Below, piece after piece: positions 34,074-43,726 of a stretch of DNA of 64,000 nucleotides. The notes beneath the pieces were generated by a model. It had not been told where the DNA came from, ran no database searches, and saw only the letters and a list, made by a program, of their open reading frames with translations. The translations under genes and the position numbers were made by a program. Source of the DNA: Xylanimonas allomyrinae (GTDB lineage Bacteria > Actinomycetota > Actinomycetes > Actinomycetales > Cellulomonadaceae); NCBI RefSeq assembly GCF_004135345.1, contig NZ_CP035495.1, positions 2,108,001 to 2,172,000 on the forward strand, read 5' to 3'. Numbering within the stretch: the first letter of the stretch is position 1; every line of letters starts with the position of its first letter.

Positions 34074-34853
34074 ATGGCACGACGACGACCCGGGTGGGTG
34101 CCACACCAGCACGGCGCGTGGGCCATGCTCGCGCTGCCGTTCGCCGTCGGCGCCTGGCGCGGCATCGCCGCCCACGGCCCGCGCCCCGCGCTGGTCGCGC
34201 TGCTGGTGACGTGGTTCGTCGGCTACTTCGCCTACGACGCCGTCGGGCTGTGGCTCAAGTCGCGGCGCAAGGCACGCTACGCGCGGCCCGCGCAGGTGTA
34301 CGCCGTGGCGGCCGCGGCGACGGGCCTGACGACCGTCGCGCTCGACGCGCGCCTGCTGTGGTGGGCGCCCTGGTTCGTGCCCCTGCTCGCGGTGGGCCTG
34401 TGGGCGTCGGCGCACCGTTCGGAGCGGACGGTGCTGGCCGGCGGAGCGCTGGTCGCGGCAGCCTCGCTCATGACGCTCGTCGCCGCCGCGGCCTGCCTCC
34501 CGCCCGCCGCACCGGCCGGCTGGGACGCGTCGCTCGTGCCCGTGGCCGGCGCGGCGGGGTTCGTGCTGGCGTACCTGTTCGGCACCGTGCTGTACGTCAA
34601 GTCGATGATCCGCGAGCGCGGCGTGCGCTCCTACGCCGTCGCCTCGGTCGCCTACCACGCCGTGGTCTGCGCGGTGGCGGGCGTGTCGGCCGTGCTGCAC
34701 GACCTGACGTGGTGGTGGGCGACGGCGCTGCTCGCGGTGCTGACGGTGCGCGCGTGGGCGGTGCTCGGCCGCGCCGTGACCCCGCTCGCGCTGGGCCTCG
34801 GCGAGGTCGCCGCGTCCGCGGCGGTGCTCGCGGTGGCCGTGGCGCTGCACTGA
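34074..34853 (+). CDS. YwiC-like family membrane protein
   Basis: 259 residues with about eight hydrophobic helices. The start GWVPHQHGAWAMLALPFAVGAWRG is the hallmark of the YwiC-like family (an H-x-H-G-A-W motif), and YLFGTVLYVKSMIRERG in the middle is another conserved stretch. The sequence resembles UbiA-type prenyltransferases in topology but lacks their Asp-rich motifs. The function is unknown. It is monocistronic and convergent with the YibE/F gene, only 16 bases between stops. Confidence 0.85.
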   Translation: MARRRPGWVPHQHGAWAMLALPFAVGAWRGIAAHGPRPALVALLVTWFVGYFAYDAVGLWLKSRRKARYARPAQVYAVAAAATGLTTVALDARLLWWAPWFVPLLAVGLWASAHRSERTVLAGGALVAAASLMTLVAAAACLPPAAPAGWDASLVPVAGAAGFVLAYLFGTVLYVKSMIRERGVRSYAVASVAYHAVVCAVAGVSAVLHDLTWWWATALLAVLTVRAWAVLGRAVTPLALGLGEVAASAAVLAVAVALH

Positions 34854-34869
34854 CGGCGCAGCAGCGGCC

Positions 34870-36056
34870 CTACGCGGGTGCGCCGGTGAGATCGGCCTCC
34901 CGCGGCGCCGGCACGCCGCCCGCCTCCCCCGCCCCGTGCCCCGGCACGACGAGCGCGGCGATCGCCGTCGTGATCGGGATGGCGAGCACGAGGCCGATCG
35001 AGGCGACGAGCGTCCGCACCACCTCGTCGGCGATCTGCCCCGACCCGACCGCGTTGAGCACCGGCTGGTCCATGAGCCACAGGTTCATCAGCACCGCGAG
35101 CGCCGCGCCCACGTACGCGAAGGCCATGGTGTAGACGGTCGAGGCGATGTGGTCGCGGCCGATGCGCATCGCGCGGGCGAACAGCACCCGCCGCGGGGTG
35201 TGCGGCGCGGCCTCGCGCAGCTCCCACACGGCCGACGCCTGCGTGATGGTCACGTCGTTGAGCACGCCCATGCCGGCCAGCACGAGCCCGCACAGCGCGA
35301 TCTGCGGCAGCGTCACGCCGGGCGCGATCTGCGGCAGCCACATGGCCTCCTCGCTGGTCGCGCCGGTCAGCCGGGCGGCACCGACCGCCCACACCCCGAT
35401 GCCCGAGGTGAGCCCGAGCCCGACGAGCGTGCCCAGCAGCGCCGTCGTCGTGCGTGCCGAGAACCCGTGCGCGAGGAACATGACGACGAACATGACGGCC
35501 GACGACGTCACGAGCGCCACGAGGAGGGCGTTCTGCGCGGCGAGCAGCGCGGGGATCGTGAACCCCACCACGACGGCGAACGCGATTGCCAGGCCCGCGA
35601 GCGCGGCCAGGCCGCGCCATCGCGCGACGGCGAGCACGACCGCGACGAACGCGGCGACCAGCAGCCCGAGCGGCGCCTTGCGCTCGAAGTCGATGAACAC
35701 GTACGGGTCGCTCTGGCCGGCCTGGGCGACGAACAGGGCCGTCACCCGGTCCCCCGGCTCGATGAGGATCCACCGGTCGGGCGACTGCAGGGTCGACTCG
35801 CTGCCGTCCGCGGCGCGGATCGGGAACGACCCGGTCACCTCGTCGCGCGGGCCGGTGACGGTCACGGTCTCGAACCACGTGCCCTCGGCCGTGACGGGCG
35901 CACGCTCGGGACGGCGTCCCGGTCGGGCCAGAGCGCGACCATGCCCCACACGGTCGCGAGCATCGCCGGCAGGAGGATCAGGGCGAGCACGAGACGGGTG
36001 CGGGACGGAACGGGGGTTGCCGGCCCGTGGGCGTGCGGGTGTCGTGCCTCAGCCAT
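34870..36056 (-). pseudogene. YibE/F family membrane protein, one frameshift
   Basis: Reconstructed length about 395 residues. The N-terminal part (MAEARHPHAHGPATPVPSRT plus one helix) is in one frame. The rest is in another: a soluble domain TFETVTV-like (WFETVTVTGPRDEVTG), then about eight helices with ALLGTLVGLGLTSGIGVWAVG, GMGVLNDVTITQASAVWELR and MGRDHIASTVYTMAFAYVGAALAVL-type sequence, all typical of YibE/F. One base is missing near 35905-35912 (GTCCCGAGCG where GTCCCGGAGCG is expected). The role is unknown. If the loss is a consensus error, the gene is intact. Confidence 0.82.
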
Positions 36057-36119
36057 GCGGCCCAGGCTGGCATCGCGGCCCGGCCGCGCCGCCGAGGCGC
36101 GCGGGGCTGGCGGCGGGTG

Positions 36120-36242
36120 TCAGCCCTGGCGGGCCTTGATCCGCGGGTTCTGCTTGTTGATGACGTAGAGCTTGCCGCGGCGTCGCACGACCTTCGAGCC
36201 GGGCACCTTCTTGAGTGCGCGCAGCGAACGACGGACCTTCAT
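36120..36242 (-). CDS. rpmJ: 50S ribosomal protein L36, zinc-free type
   Basis: 40 residues: [20 protein letters not shown] and then [20 protein letters not shown]. The normal L36 zinc ribbon has three Cys and one His; here none of these cysteines is present, so this is the C-minus paralog (YkgO type) made under zinc limitation in many bacteria. ATG 36242 was chosen from the RBS GGGAGG and the exact family length. No clear AT-rich Zur box is seen upstream. It is too short for most length cut-offs. Confidence 0.92.
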   Translation of the reverse strand: MKVRRSLRALKKVPGSKVVRRRGKLYVINKQNPRIKARQG

Positions 36243-36422
36243 CGCGGGCCTCCCTTGGCGTCGTGCGGGTGTCCATCTTCGTGTCCCGTCCTCGGGGCGA
36301 GGACGCTCGCATGCGGCGCGGCCGGCCACGCCCGAGGTCCGTGTCAACGAAGGACGGCCCCCTGCGATTCCCGAGAGCCGCCGCAGGCCCTCCCCGGGAT
36401 CCGCGGCAAGGCCGTCGCCGGC

Positions 36423-36881
36423 CTACTGCACCGGCCGCGGCGGACGGTTGCCGTCCTCGACCAGGACGAGGATGCCGGAGATCAGGCCGCAGAAGATCAG
36501 CGTGCACACGCCGAGCGCCGTGTGCTTGTACGGGTCTTTCGCCGCCTTGTGGAGACTGATCGTCATCGGGACGAACCAGGCGGCGGCGATCACACCGAAC
36601 CCCAACGTGAAGACGATCGTGATGCCCAGCATCGCCCAGTTGATGATGGCGGCCGCGAGGTAGAGGCCGCTACCGGTGTAGGCGAGGCCGCCACCGGTGT
36701 ACGCGGGCTGCTGGTACGGCGACGGCTGCTGGTACGAGGGAGCGGGCTGCTGGTGGACGAGGGCAGCCGTCGGATCCGCGTAGGGCACCGGATCGGACGT
36801 GGGCACACCGTACGGTTCAGGCGGTACCGGCGACGACGACGCGGACGGGTTGCTCGGGGGCTGGTCTGGTGGCGTGGTCAT
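36423..36881 (-). CDS. Proline/glutamine-rich two-helix membrane protein, unknown
   Basis: 152 residues. The first about 70 are low-complexity Pro/Ser/Gln/Tyr (YQQPSPYQQPAYTGGG), followed by two hydrophobic helices (about 75-103 and 122-142) and a short charged tail. This design, an unstructured cytoplasmic N terminus plus paired helices, is shared by the DUF4190/DUF4870-like and interferon-induced transmembrane-like proteins of actinobacteria; I cannot name the family. ATG 36881 is the only start that makes sense of the N terminus. It is divergent from the DUF2510 gene. Confidence 0.65.
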   Translation of the reverse strand: MTTPPDQPPSNPSASSSPVPPEPYGVPTSDPVPYADPTAALVHQQPAPSYQQPSPYQQPAYTGGGLAYTGSGLYLAAAIINWAMLGITIVFTLGFGVIAAAWFVPMTISLHKAAKDPYKHTALGVCTLIFCGLISGILVLVEDGNRPPRPVQ

Positions 36882-37118
36882 GAGCCGCACCGTATCGGGA
36901 CGACGACGAGTCGTAGTGCCCGGAGTCCGCAACCTACGAACCCCGTCCAGCCGGCTGTACACATCGTCCCGGTGGTGCCTGCGACCTGGCGCCGCGACCG
37001 GGCCGCCACCGATCGGTGCCGGACGACGGCGCGCGCGGGACACGGTCGCCCGTGGGAGGCTCAGAGCCGACTGCCCGCCCTCTTTCACGGCGGCGCCCCG
37101 ACGACGAGGAGCGGCACG

Positions 37119-37505
37119 ATGACCGATGCGAAGCCCGGCTGGTACGACGACGGGACCGGCACCCAGCGCTGGTGGGACGGGCAGCAGTGGACCGACCAGA
37201 CGCAGCAGGCGCTACCCGCCGAGGGTCTCGGCGGGGTCATCGACCGGATCCAGGCGGAGGCCACCTCGGGCGCCCGCCCGCGGCAGGCGGGCGCCGGGAT
37301 GAGCTACGTCGTCCTCCAGGTCATCCTCAAAGAGAAGATGTGGGGAACCGGCTCGGGCAACCTCACGGAGCTGGAGCAGGCGATCAACAGCCAGGCCGCG
37401 CTCGGGTACCGGTTGCACACGATCACCACCGCGTCGTCGGGCAGCAAGGGCCTCGGCGGCGGCGACCGGATCCAGGCGACGCTGGTCTTCGAGAAGCTCG
37501 TCTGA
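37119..37505 (+). CDS. DUF2510 and DUF4177-like small protein
   Basis: 128 residues. The N-terminal DUF2510 domain has the standard PGWYDDGTGTQRWWDGQQWTD (residues 6-26). The C-terminal half (YVVLQVILKEKMWGTGSGNLTELEQAINSQAALGYRLHTITTA) resembles DUF4177, a small fold with a conserved W/L-E-x-x-x-N pattern. It has no membrane helix, so it is probably cytoplasmic. The ATG is preceded by GAGGAGCGG. It is divergent from the Pro/Gln-rich membrane protein. Confidence 0.75.
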   Translation: MTDAKPGWYDDGTGTQRWWDGQQWTDQTQQALPAEGLGGVIDRIQAEATSGARPRQAGAGMSYVVLQVILKEKMWGTGSGNLTELEQAINSQAALGYRLHTITTASSGSKGLGGGDRIQATLVFEKLV

Positions 37506-37938
37506 GCGCCGGCGGACGCCGACGCCGCATGTGACGTCACCGACATCGCCGCGGCCCGGCGCTCGTGCCGCGGCTGGTCGCCGCGCCCGGTCCGGGGCGA
37601 CCCGGCCGGCAGGCCCGCGCAGGGGCGCGCGGGCCGCTCCACCCTGCGTCACCTGCGCGCGCGCCACGCCTGGCGTGCTGCCCGGGCGACGAGCCGGCGG
37701 CTGACCACCTTCGCCGCACGTGGCGGTCGCATCGCCGGGACGTGACGATCTTGGGGGCCAGACCCCGACGTCACCCGCTCGCGACCGGGGGCTACACTCC
37801 ACCGCGGCGCCGCACCGCGCGCCACGAGTTAAACCTTTTCGCGCCATCGGCGCCCTGTCCGCCCTCCGGGCGTGCTAGGGCGCCGAGCGGTGTCGCGAGG
37901 AGTGCCGCGAGAAGAGCCATGGACCAGGGGGTGGATCA
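37506..37938. other. Intergenic region upstream of the tad cluster
   Basis: 433 bases without a supported gene. Most is above 75% GC. A short AT-richer patch, GAGTTAAACCTTTTCGCG at about 37827-37844, is the only promoter-like stretch and lies about 95 bases before the first gene of the cluster. I see no riboswitch fold or terminator with confidence. Confidence 0.5.
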
Positions 37939-38751
37939 GTGGCGGCCAGCCTACTGGTGTGCGTCGTCGGCGAACGTGGTCGAGGCCTCGACGACGACGT
38001 TCTCGCCGGGGCCGCCGTGCTGCCGCGCACCGGCGCCGACATCGACGCCACCCTGCGGTCGCACGCCGCACCGCACGTCGTCGTCCTCGCCGAGCGGCGC
38101 GACGAGGCGCTCGCCCTGCGCCTGGGGGCCGCCATGACCGACCGCGGCCGCAGCGTCGCGGTGCGCGTCCTGCCCCACGGTCCCGCCGCCGTCCTCGTCC
38201 TCGCCCTCAACGCGGCGCGGCTGGAGTGCGACGCCGGCCAGGTCGTCGGCTGGCTCGACGCGGCGGCGCCCCGCACGTGGAGCGGCGCCTGGGTCCCCTC
38301 GGTCGCCAACCTGGAGGACCCGGCGCCGAGCGTCGCCGAGCACCTACGGGGATACCTGCCCGCGGGCCCGGGCTTCGTCGTCGGCCTCGCGGGTCACGAC
38401 GGCCGCGCCATCGTCAAGGCCTCCGCCGTGCCCGCCCCCGCCGGCCGGGAGCCACGCCCCCACGTGTTCGTCACCGCTGCGACGTCCGACGCCGTCGCGC
38501 GAGCGCTGCTGGGCGCGTCGGGTGCCGCGAACCTCGCTCCGCTGCCGTTCGGCGCCGACGCCGCGGCACGGCGTTTCGGTCACCGTGCCGCCGTCGAGGG
38601 CGTCGCGCTGCCGGCCGACCCGCTGACCCTCGTGCCGCACGTGCGCGAGACCTGCCGCGTGTGCGGGGCGGCGGTCGCCACCGCCTACTGCTCGTTCTGC
38701 CGTGTGCGGCCCGTGTCGCTCGGCTCGCTCGTCCCCGGAGGTGCCCTGTGA
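37939..38751 (+). CDS. Tad-cluster leader protein with C-terminal CxxC pairs, unknown
   Basis: 270 residues (GTG start). No known family is recognised. The N-terminal two thirds alternate hydrophobic strands and helices like a Rossmann-type fold (MAASLLVCVVGERGRGLDDDVLAGAAVLP; PHVVVLAERRDEALALRLGAAM). The end carries a zinc-ribbon-like CRVCGAAVATAYCSFC (about 248-263). It is coupled to cpaB by a GTGA overlap and opens the operon, so it probably acts in pilus assembly or its control. Confidence 0.7.
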   Translation: MAASLLVCVVGERGRGLDDDVLAGAAVLPRTGADIDATLRSHAAPHVVVLAERRDEALALRLGAAMTDRGRSVAVRVLPHGPAAVLVLALNAARLECDAGQVVGWLDAAAPRTWSGAWVPSVANLEDPAPSVAEHLRGYLPAGPGFVVGLAGHDGRAIVKASAVPAPAGREPRPHVFVTAATSDAVARALLGASGAANLAPLPFGADAAARRFGHRAAVEGVALPADPLTLVPHVRETCRVCGAAVATAYCSFCRVRPVSLGSLVPGGAL

Positions 38752-39476
38752 ACCCGCGCCAACGACGCGGCGTCGTCTTCGTGAGCCTGGCGGGCGTGAT
38801 GGCGCTCGTCGTGTTCGTCGCGGTCGCGCTCTTCGTCGCCAGCGTCAACAGCAAGGTCGGTGACCTGGTCACGGTCTACCGCGCCGCGGACGACCTGCCC
38901 GCGTACGCCGAGATCACCGAGGGCTCGGTGACCGGCGAGGAGGTCCCCCGCCGCTGGGTCTCGGACAACGCCGTCGTCCGGCCCGAGGACCTCGTGGGCC
39001 GCCGCGTCGCGTTCAACGTGGCCGGGGGCACGATGCTCAGCGACGACATGCTCGTCCCGGCGTCGGACCTCGCGCCCGACGAGCGCGAGATCGCGGTCAA
39101 CGTCGACTCCGTCACCGGGATCGCCGACCGCGTCGCCCCCGGCGACCGGGTGGACATCTACGCCGTGTTCGCGGACGTGCCCGGCCTGCCCAAGCAGGTG
39201 CGCGTGCTCGTGCGCGACGTGCGGGTCGTCTCGGTGCGCGGCTCGCAGGTCGCGGTCGACGAGGACAGCCCCACGGGCCAGTCGAGCGTCATCCCCGTGA
39301 CCCTGGCGCTCTCGCCGAACGACGCGCTCGCCGTCACGTACGCCGCGTCGTTCGCGGCCGAGGTGCGGCTCGTGGGCCTGCCGGTCGGATCGAGCGAGGA
39401 CCGCGCCGGCGAGAACGGCGACTTCGACGCCGGGGACCTCGGCGGCCAGGCGATTCCGGAAGGGGGCCGGGGCTGA
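38748..39476 (+). CDS. cpaB: Flp pilus assembly protein CpaB/RcpC (SAF domain)
   Basis: 242 residues: one N-terminal membrane helix (VVFVSLAGVMALVVFVAVALFVASV) and an SAF domain (VYRAADDLPAYAEITEGSVTGEEVPRRW, VGRRVAFNVAGGTMLSDDMLV), then the RcpC-type part GIADRVAPGDRVDIYAVFADV with LALSPNDALAVTYAASFAAEVRL. In Gram-negatives CpaB sits in the periplasm near the secretin; in actinobacteria it is anchored on the outer face of the membrane. The GTG at 38748 overlaps the previous stop, and its own stop overlaps the next ATG (TGATG). Confidence 0.87.
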   Translation: MNPRQRRGVVFVSLAGVMALVVFVAVALFVASVNSKVGDLVTVYRAADDLPAYAEITEGSVTGEEVPRRWVSDNAVVRPEDLVGRRVAFNVAGGTMLSDDMLVPASDLAPDEREIAVNVDSVTGIADRVAPGDRVDIYAVFADVPGLPKQVRVLVRDVRVVSVRGSQVAVDEDSPTGQSSVIPVTLALSPNDALAVTYAASFAAEVRLVGLPVGSSEDRAGENGDFDAGDLGGQAIPEGGRG

Positions 39477-41116
39477 TGGCCGGTTCGATCGTCATCGGCT
39501 GCGTGGACCAGACGCTCGCCTACGAGCTGCGCGCGCAGCTGGCCGAGCTCGCCGACGTCGAGATCGTCGGCATCGCCGAGTCGACCAGCGAGCTCGCCGA
39601 GCTCGTCGTCGCGCTCGAACCGAACGTCGTGCTCGTCCACGACCAGCTCGGGCCGGCCCGCGCGCACCAGGTGGTGCGCGACCTCGGTCTGCGCAGGCCG
39701 GGCACCGTGGCCGTCGTCGTGTCGGGCGACCCCGACGCCGAGGCGCTGGCCGCGGCGATGGACGCGGGCGCGCGCGGCGTGCTGACCTACCCGCTCTCGT
39801 TCGAGGCCGTCCAGCAACGCGTCACCAACGCCCTCGAGTGGTCGCGCCAGATCCAGGGCATGCTCACCGCGGCGGGCGACGGCGAGGTGAGCGCGCGCGG
39901 GCGTGCGACCGTCCTGGGGGTGACCGGGTCGAAGGGCGGCGTCGGCACCTCGTCGATCGTCACCCACCTGGCCTGGGACCTGCGCCGCCGCACGCCCGAC
40001 CTGAAGATCGTCGTCGTCGACGCCGACCTCGAGAAGGGCGACGTCACCAGCTACCTCGCCGCCAGCGCCCGCACCTCGCTCGCCGACCTCGCCAAGGTCG
40101 CCGACGACCTCTCGCCGCGCACCGTGGAGGACGCCGTCTACGAGCACGAGTCGGGCCTGCACCTGCTCCTGCCGCCCGACGACGTGCGTGACGTGGAGTG
40201 GATCACGCCCCAGGCCGTCCGCCAGGTCCTGTTCCTGCTGCGCCAGCTCTACGACGTCGTGATCGTCGACGCGGGCGCGCACGTCACGCCCGTCCAGGCG
40301 GCCGTCGTGGAGGTCGCCGACGAGGTCGTCCAGGTCGTCACGCCGGACCTGGTGAGCCTGCGGGCGCTGCGCCGCAACCTGGGCTGGTGGGAGTCGCTCG
40401 GCGTGCGCAAGACGGAGTCGGTCCACGTCCTGGTCAACCGTCGCACGACGTCGGACGAGGTCCAGCTCGAGGCGATCACCCAGCTCGCGCCCGCCGCCGT
40501 CATGACGACGTCGGTGCCGCACGTGGGTCGCCGCCTCGAGACGGCGACGAACTCCCGGGCGCCGCACCTGGCGGACTCGGACGAGTGGTGGAACGCGCTG
40601 CGCGCGGTCGGCGACGAGCTCCACCTGCTGCGGGCGGTCGCCGCTCCCGCCGCCACCGGGTCCGGCCGCCGGTGGGCTCGCTCCGACGAGAGCGCGCCGA
40701 CGACGTCGGCCGGCGCCGCCGCACCCCGCCGGTCGCGCAAGGCGCTGCGAGAGAGCGAGACGGGCGCGGTGTCGCTCGAGCTCCTCGGCGTGCTCCCGGT
40801 CCTCGTCGTGCTCCTGCTGCTGCTCGCACAGGTCGCCGCGACCAGCCTGACCTACGTGTGGGCCGGGCACGGCGCCGCGGCCGCCGCGCACGCCGCCGCC
40901 GTCGACCACCTGAACACGGCCGAGGTGACGGCTCAGGCCCGTGATGCGGTCCCGGCCGGGCTGCGCGACGACGTCGACGTCACGGTCGGCGCGTACGACG
41001 CGGCGGCCGGGGCCGTCGAGGTCACCGTCACCGCGCCCGTGCCGCTGTTCGTCCCCGGCGCGGCGGGCACGCCCTGGGACGTGACGGTGCGCCGGCAGGT
41101 GGTGACCGAGCCGTGA
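39476..41116 (+). CDS. cpaE: CpaE-like ATPase fused to a TadE-like pseudopilin
   Basis: 546 residues with three parts. Residues 1-120 form a receiver-like domain (IVIGCVDQTLAYELRAQLAEL; VAVVVSGDPDAEALAAAMDAGARGVLTYP). Residues 140-400 are a MinD/ParA-type ATPase with deviant Walker A SKGGVGTSS and VVVDADLEKGDV. From about residue 424 follows a TadE-like end: ETGAVSLELLGVLPVLVVLLLLLAQ, a class-III prepilin site with Glu five residues after the cut, then a short external domain. CpaE normally ends before this, so the protein is a fusion. No internal RBS/start is evident for a separate TadE. Confidence 0.88.
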   Translation: MAGSIVIGCVDQTLAYELRAQLAELADVEIVGIAESTSELAELVVALEPNVVLVHDQLGPARAHQVVRDLGLRRPGTVAVVVSGDPDAEALAAAMDAGARGVLTYPLSFEAVQQRVTNALEWSRQIQGMLTAAGDGEVSARGRATVLGVTGSKGGVGTSSIVTHLAWDLRRRTPDLKIVVVDADLEKGDVTSYLAASARTSLADLAKVADDLSPRTVEDAVYEHESGLHLLLPPDDVRDVEWITPQAVRQVLFLLRQLYDVVIVDAGAHVTPVQAAVVEVADEVVQVVTPDLVSLRALRRNLGWWESLGVRKTESVHVLVNRRTTSDEVQLEAITQLAPAAVMTTSVPHVGRRLETATNSRAPHLADSDEWWNALRAVGDELHLLRAVAAPAATGSGRRWARSDESAPTTSAGAAAPRRSRKALRESETGAVSLELLGVLPVLVVLLLLLAQVAATSLTYVWAGHGAAAAAHAAAVDHLNTAEVTAQARDAVPAGLRDDVDVTVGAYDAAAGAVEVTVTAPVPLFVPGAAGTPWDVTVRRQVVTEP

Positions 41117-41457
41117 AGCAGCCAGACGACGAGCGCGGCGCCAGCACGATCGAGGTGCTCGGCGCGATCCCGGCGGTCGTCCTCGTGATCCTCGTCGTGG
41201 TCCAGGTGTGCGCGTTCGTGTGGACCGTCACCGCGGCCGACCAGGCCGTGCGCGACGGCGCCCGCGCGCTGTCCCTCGGCGGGTCTCCCGCGCAGGTCGC
41301 CGCCGCCGTCGAGCGCTCGCTGCCGGGCGGGCTCGATGCCCGGTCCCTGGACGTCGTCGGCGAGCGGGTCATGCTCCAGGTGGACGTGCCCCGGTTGCCC
41401 GTGGTCCCGGCCATGACCATCACGCGTGACGCCTCGATGCCGAGGACGGCGCGATGA
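41113..41457 (+). CDS. TadE-like pseudopilin
   Basis: 114 residues. RGASTIEVLGAIPAVVLVILVVVQVCAFVW is a prepilin-type segment: predicted cut G9/A10 with E14 at position +5, then one helix. A short extracellular domain follows (AADQAVRDGARALSLGGSPAQVAAAVERSLPGG). It is a minor pseudopilin of the Flp pilus. GTG overlaps the previous stop (GTGA). Confidence 0.87.
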   Translation: MKQPDDERGASTIEVLGAIPAVVLVILVVVQVCAFVWTVTAADQAVRDGARALSLGGSPAQVAAAVERSLPGGLDARSLDVVGERVMLQVDVPRLPVVPAMTITRDASMPRTAR

Positions 41458-42803
41458 GGGGGTTCTCGGAGTGGGCGCCGGCCCGGCCGGTGGCGCAGGC
41501 GTCGTCCGCCATCCACCGCAGCGATCTCGACGAGGGGTTGGTTGCGCTGTTCCGGCGCAAGCTGCTCGAGGAGGTCGATCTGCATGAGCTGGCGCGTCTG
41601 GACGCGGGCCAGCGGCGTGTGCGCCTGGAGCGGGTCGTGGCGCACCTGGTCTCGACCGAGGGCGTCATCCTCACGACGCGTGAGCGCAACGCGCTCATCC
41701 GCCGTGTGGTCGACGAGGCGGTGGGACTGGGCGTGCTCGAACCGCTGCTCGCGGACGAGACGGTCTCGGAGATCATGATCAACGGGCACCAGACGATCTA
41801 CGTGGAACGCTTCGGCCAGGTCGAACGCGTCCCGACGGCGTTCGCCTCCGAGGAACAGCTGCGCCAGACGATCGACCGCATCGTCTCGACCGTCAACCGG
41901 CGTGTGGACGAGTCCAGCCCGATGGTCGACGCCCGCCTGCCCGCCGACGACCGCATGCCACGCGGCGCCCGCGTGCACGTGGTGCTCCCACCGCTGGCCC
42001 TGGGCGGACCGACCGTGACGATCCGCCTGTTCCCCAAGGCGTACGGCCTGGACGAGCTGCTCAACCGGCGCAGCCTCGACCAGACCACGGCCGAGCTCCT
42101 GGCGGCGTGCGTGCGGGCGCGGCTCAACATCATCGTCTCGGGCGGCACCTCGTCAGGCAAGACGACGCTGCTCAACGCACTGTCGGCGTTCATCCAGCCG
42201 CGTCAACGCATCATCACCATCGAGGACGCCGCCGAGCTCTCACTCTCCCAGGAGCACGTGGTGCGCCTGGAGACACGCCCGGCCAACGTCGAGGGCCGCG
42301 GCCAGGTCACGATCCGTGACCTGGTCCGCAACGCGCTGCGCATGCGCCCCGACCGGGTCATCGTCGGGGAGGTCCGTGGCGGTGAGGCCCTCGACATGCT
42401 CCAGGCCATGAACACCGGCCACGAGGGCTCGCTCGCGACCGTGCACGCCAACACCACGGTCGACGCGCTGATCCGCCTGGAGACGCTCGCGTCGATGAGT
42501 GACGTCGAGGTCCCCTTCACCGCCCTGCGCGACCAGGTCAACGGCGCGGTCGACATCGTCGTCCAGCTCCTGCGCGGCTCGGACGGCGCCCGCCGGGTCG
42601 TCGCCGTCGACTGGGTCTCCTCACGACACCGCGAGGACTTCCGCGTCGACCACCTCATGCACTGGGACCCCGAAGGCATCGGCGAGTCCGGCACACGCGG
42701 ACGCTTCGTCGTCCACCCACTACCCCCACCCCTGCTCGACCGCCTCCGCATCGCCGGGGAGCCGCTGGGGACGCCGCTGGCCAGCCAGGGAGCGGTCTCA
42801 TGA
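41454..42803 (+). CDS. tadA: Pilus assembly/secretion ATPase TadA (CpaF)
   Basis: 449 residues of the type II/IV secretion ATPase family. The N-terminal domain includes [25 protein letters not shown]; the ATPase core has Walker [11 protein letters not shown] (about 229-238), the Asp box [12 protein letters not shown], Walker B with [38 protein letters not shown] including the His box. It energises Flp pilus assembly at the inner face of the membrane. ATGA overlaps with both neighbours. Confidence 0.96.
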   Translation: MRGFSEWAPARPVAQASSAIHRSDLDEGLVALFRRKLLEEVDLHELARLDAGQRRVRLERVVAHLVSTEGVILTTRERNALIRRVVDEAVGLGVLEPLLADETVSEIMINGHQTIYVERFGQVERVPTAFASEEQLRQTIDRIVSTVNRRVDESSPMVDARLPADDRMPRGARVHVVLPPLALGGPTVTIRLFPKAYGLDELLNRRSLDQTTAELLAACVRARLNIIVSGGTSSGKTTLLNALSAFIQPRQRIITIEDAAELSLSQEHVVRLETRPANVEGRGQVTIRDLVRNALRMRPDRVIVGEVRGGEALDMLQAMNTGHEGSLATVHANTTVDALIRLETLASMSDVEVPFTALRDQVNGAVDIVVQLLRGSDGARRVVAVDWVSSRHREDFRVDHLMHWDPEGIGESGTRGRFVVHPLPPPLLDRLRIAGEPLGTPLASQGAVS

Positions 42804-43726
42804 TCCTCGCGCTCGTCCTCGCCGGGTCGGTGCTGCTGTGCGCCTTCCTGGTCGCCGGGCTCGTCGAGCTCGCGACCGTCGCCCAGCGCCGCCGCGACCT
42901 GGTGCGCGCACTGGAGTCGGAGGACGACACCACGTTCGCCCACCGGCTCACCCGCTGGGACCGGTCCTTCCGCCGCACCCGGCCGGGGCACTGGGTCGAG
43001 CGGCAGCTCGTGCTCGCCGGCGAGGAGCACCGCCGTCCGCTCGTCGTCGTCGCCGTCGCCGTCGCGGGCGGCCTCGCACTGGGCTGGGTCCTCGCGGTCA
43101 CGCTCGCGCCGGCCTTCGGCGCCGTCGGCCTGGTCGCCATCGTCATCGGGACTCGTTGGTACCTCGATCGCGGGCGTGAGCGGCGTCGCGAGCAGTTCGT
43201 CGCGCAGATGCCCGAGCTCGCACGGGTCCTGTCGAACGCGACGAGCGCGGGCCTGTCGATCACCGGTGCGATCGGCGTCGCCGCGTCCGAGCTCGCCGCG
43301 CCGGCCGGGGCCGAGCTGGCCCGCGTCTCGTCGCGTCTGCGGTTCGGGGCCGGGCTGGAGGACGCAATGAAGGAGCTCGAGGAGCGCCTGCCCTCGCGCG
43401 AGGTCGCGGTGCTCGTCTCCACCCTGCTGGTCAGTGCCCGCAGCGGCGGCTCCCTGGTCACGGCGTTGCGGGACATCGCCGACACGCTCGAGGAGCGCAA
43501 GGAGGTGCGCCGCGAGATCCGCACCACGCTCGCCGAGTCCACCTCGACCGGCTACCTCGTCATCCTGCTCGGGTTCGGCCTGCTGTTCCTCCTCAACACC
43601 ATCCAGCCCGGCACCGTCCAGGCCATGACGACCCACTGGGTGGGCCAGCTCGCCCTCCTGGTCTCCGGCTCCATGTTCGCGGGCGGGTTCCTGCTCATCC
43701 GCCGCATGACGAGGCTCGAGCCGTGA
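42800..43726 (+). CDS. tadB: Tad pilus inner-membrane protein TadB
   Basis: 308 residues: an N-terminal helix, two central helices (about 85-120), a GspF-type cytoplasmic domain ([81 protein letters not shown]) and C-terminal helices. With TadC it forms the membrane platform on which TadA works. It overlaps tadA and tadC by four bases. Confidence 0.93.
   Translation: MILALVLAGSVLLCAFLVAGLVELATVAQRRRDLVRALESEDDTTFAHRLTRWDRSFRRTRPGHWVERQLVLAGEEHRRPLVVVAVAVAGGLALGWVLAVTLAPAFGAVGLVAIVIGTRWYLDRGRERRREQFVAQMPELARVLSNATSAGLSITGAIGVAASELAAPAGAELARVSSRLRFGAGLEDAMKELEERLPSREVAVLVSTLLVSARSGGSLVTALRDIADTLEERKEVRREIRTTLAESTSTGYLVILLGFGLLFLLNTIQPGTVQAMTTHWVGQLALLVSGSMFAGGFLLIRRMTRLEP

Noticed and set aside
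37506-37938. A coding gene in the gap before the tad cluster
   Set aside because: All frames are Arg/Pro/Ala-rich shadows without start signals or domains.
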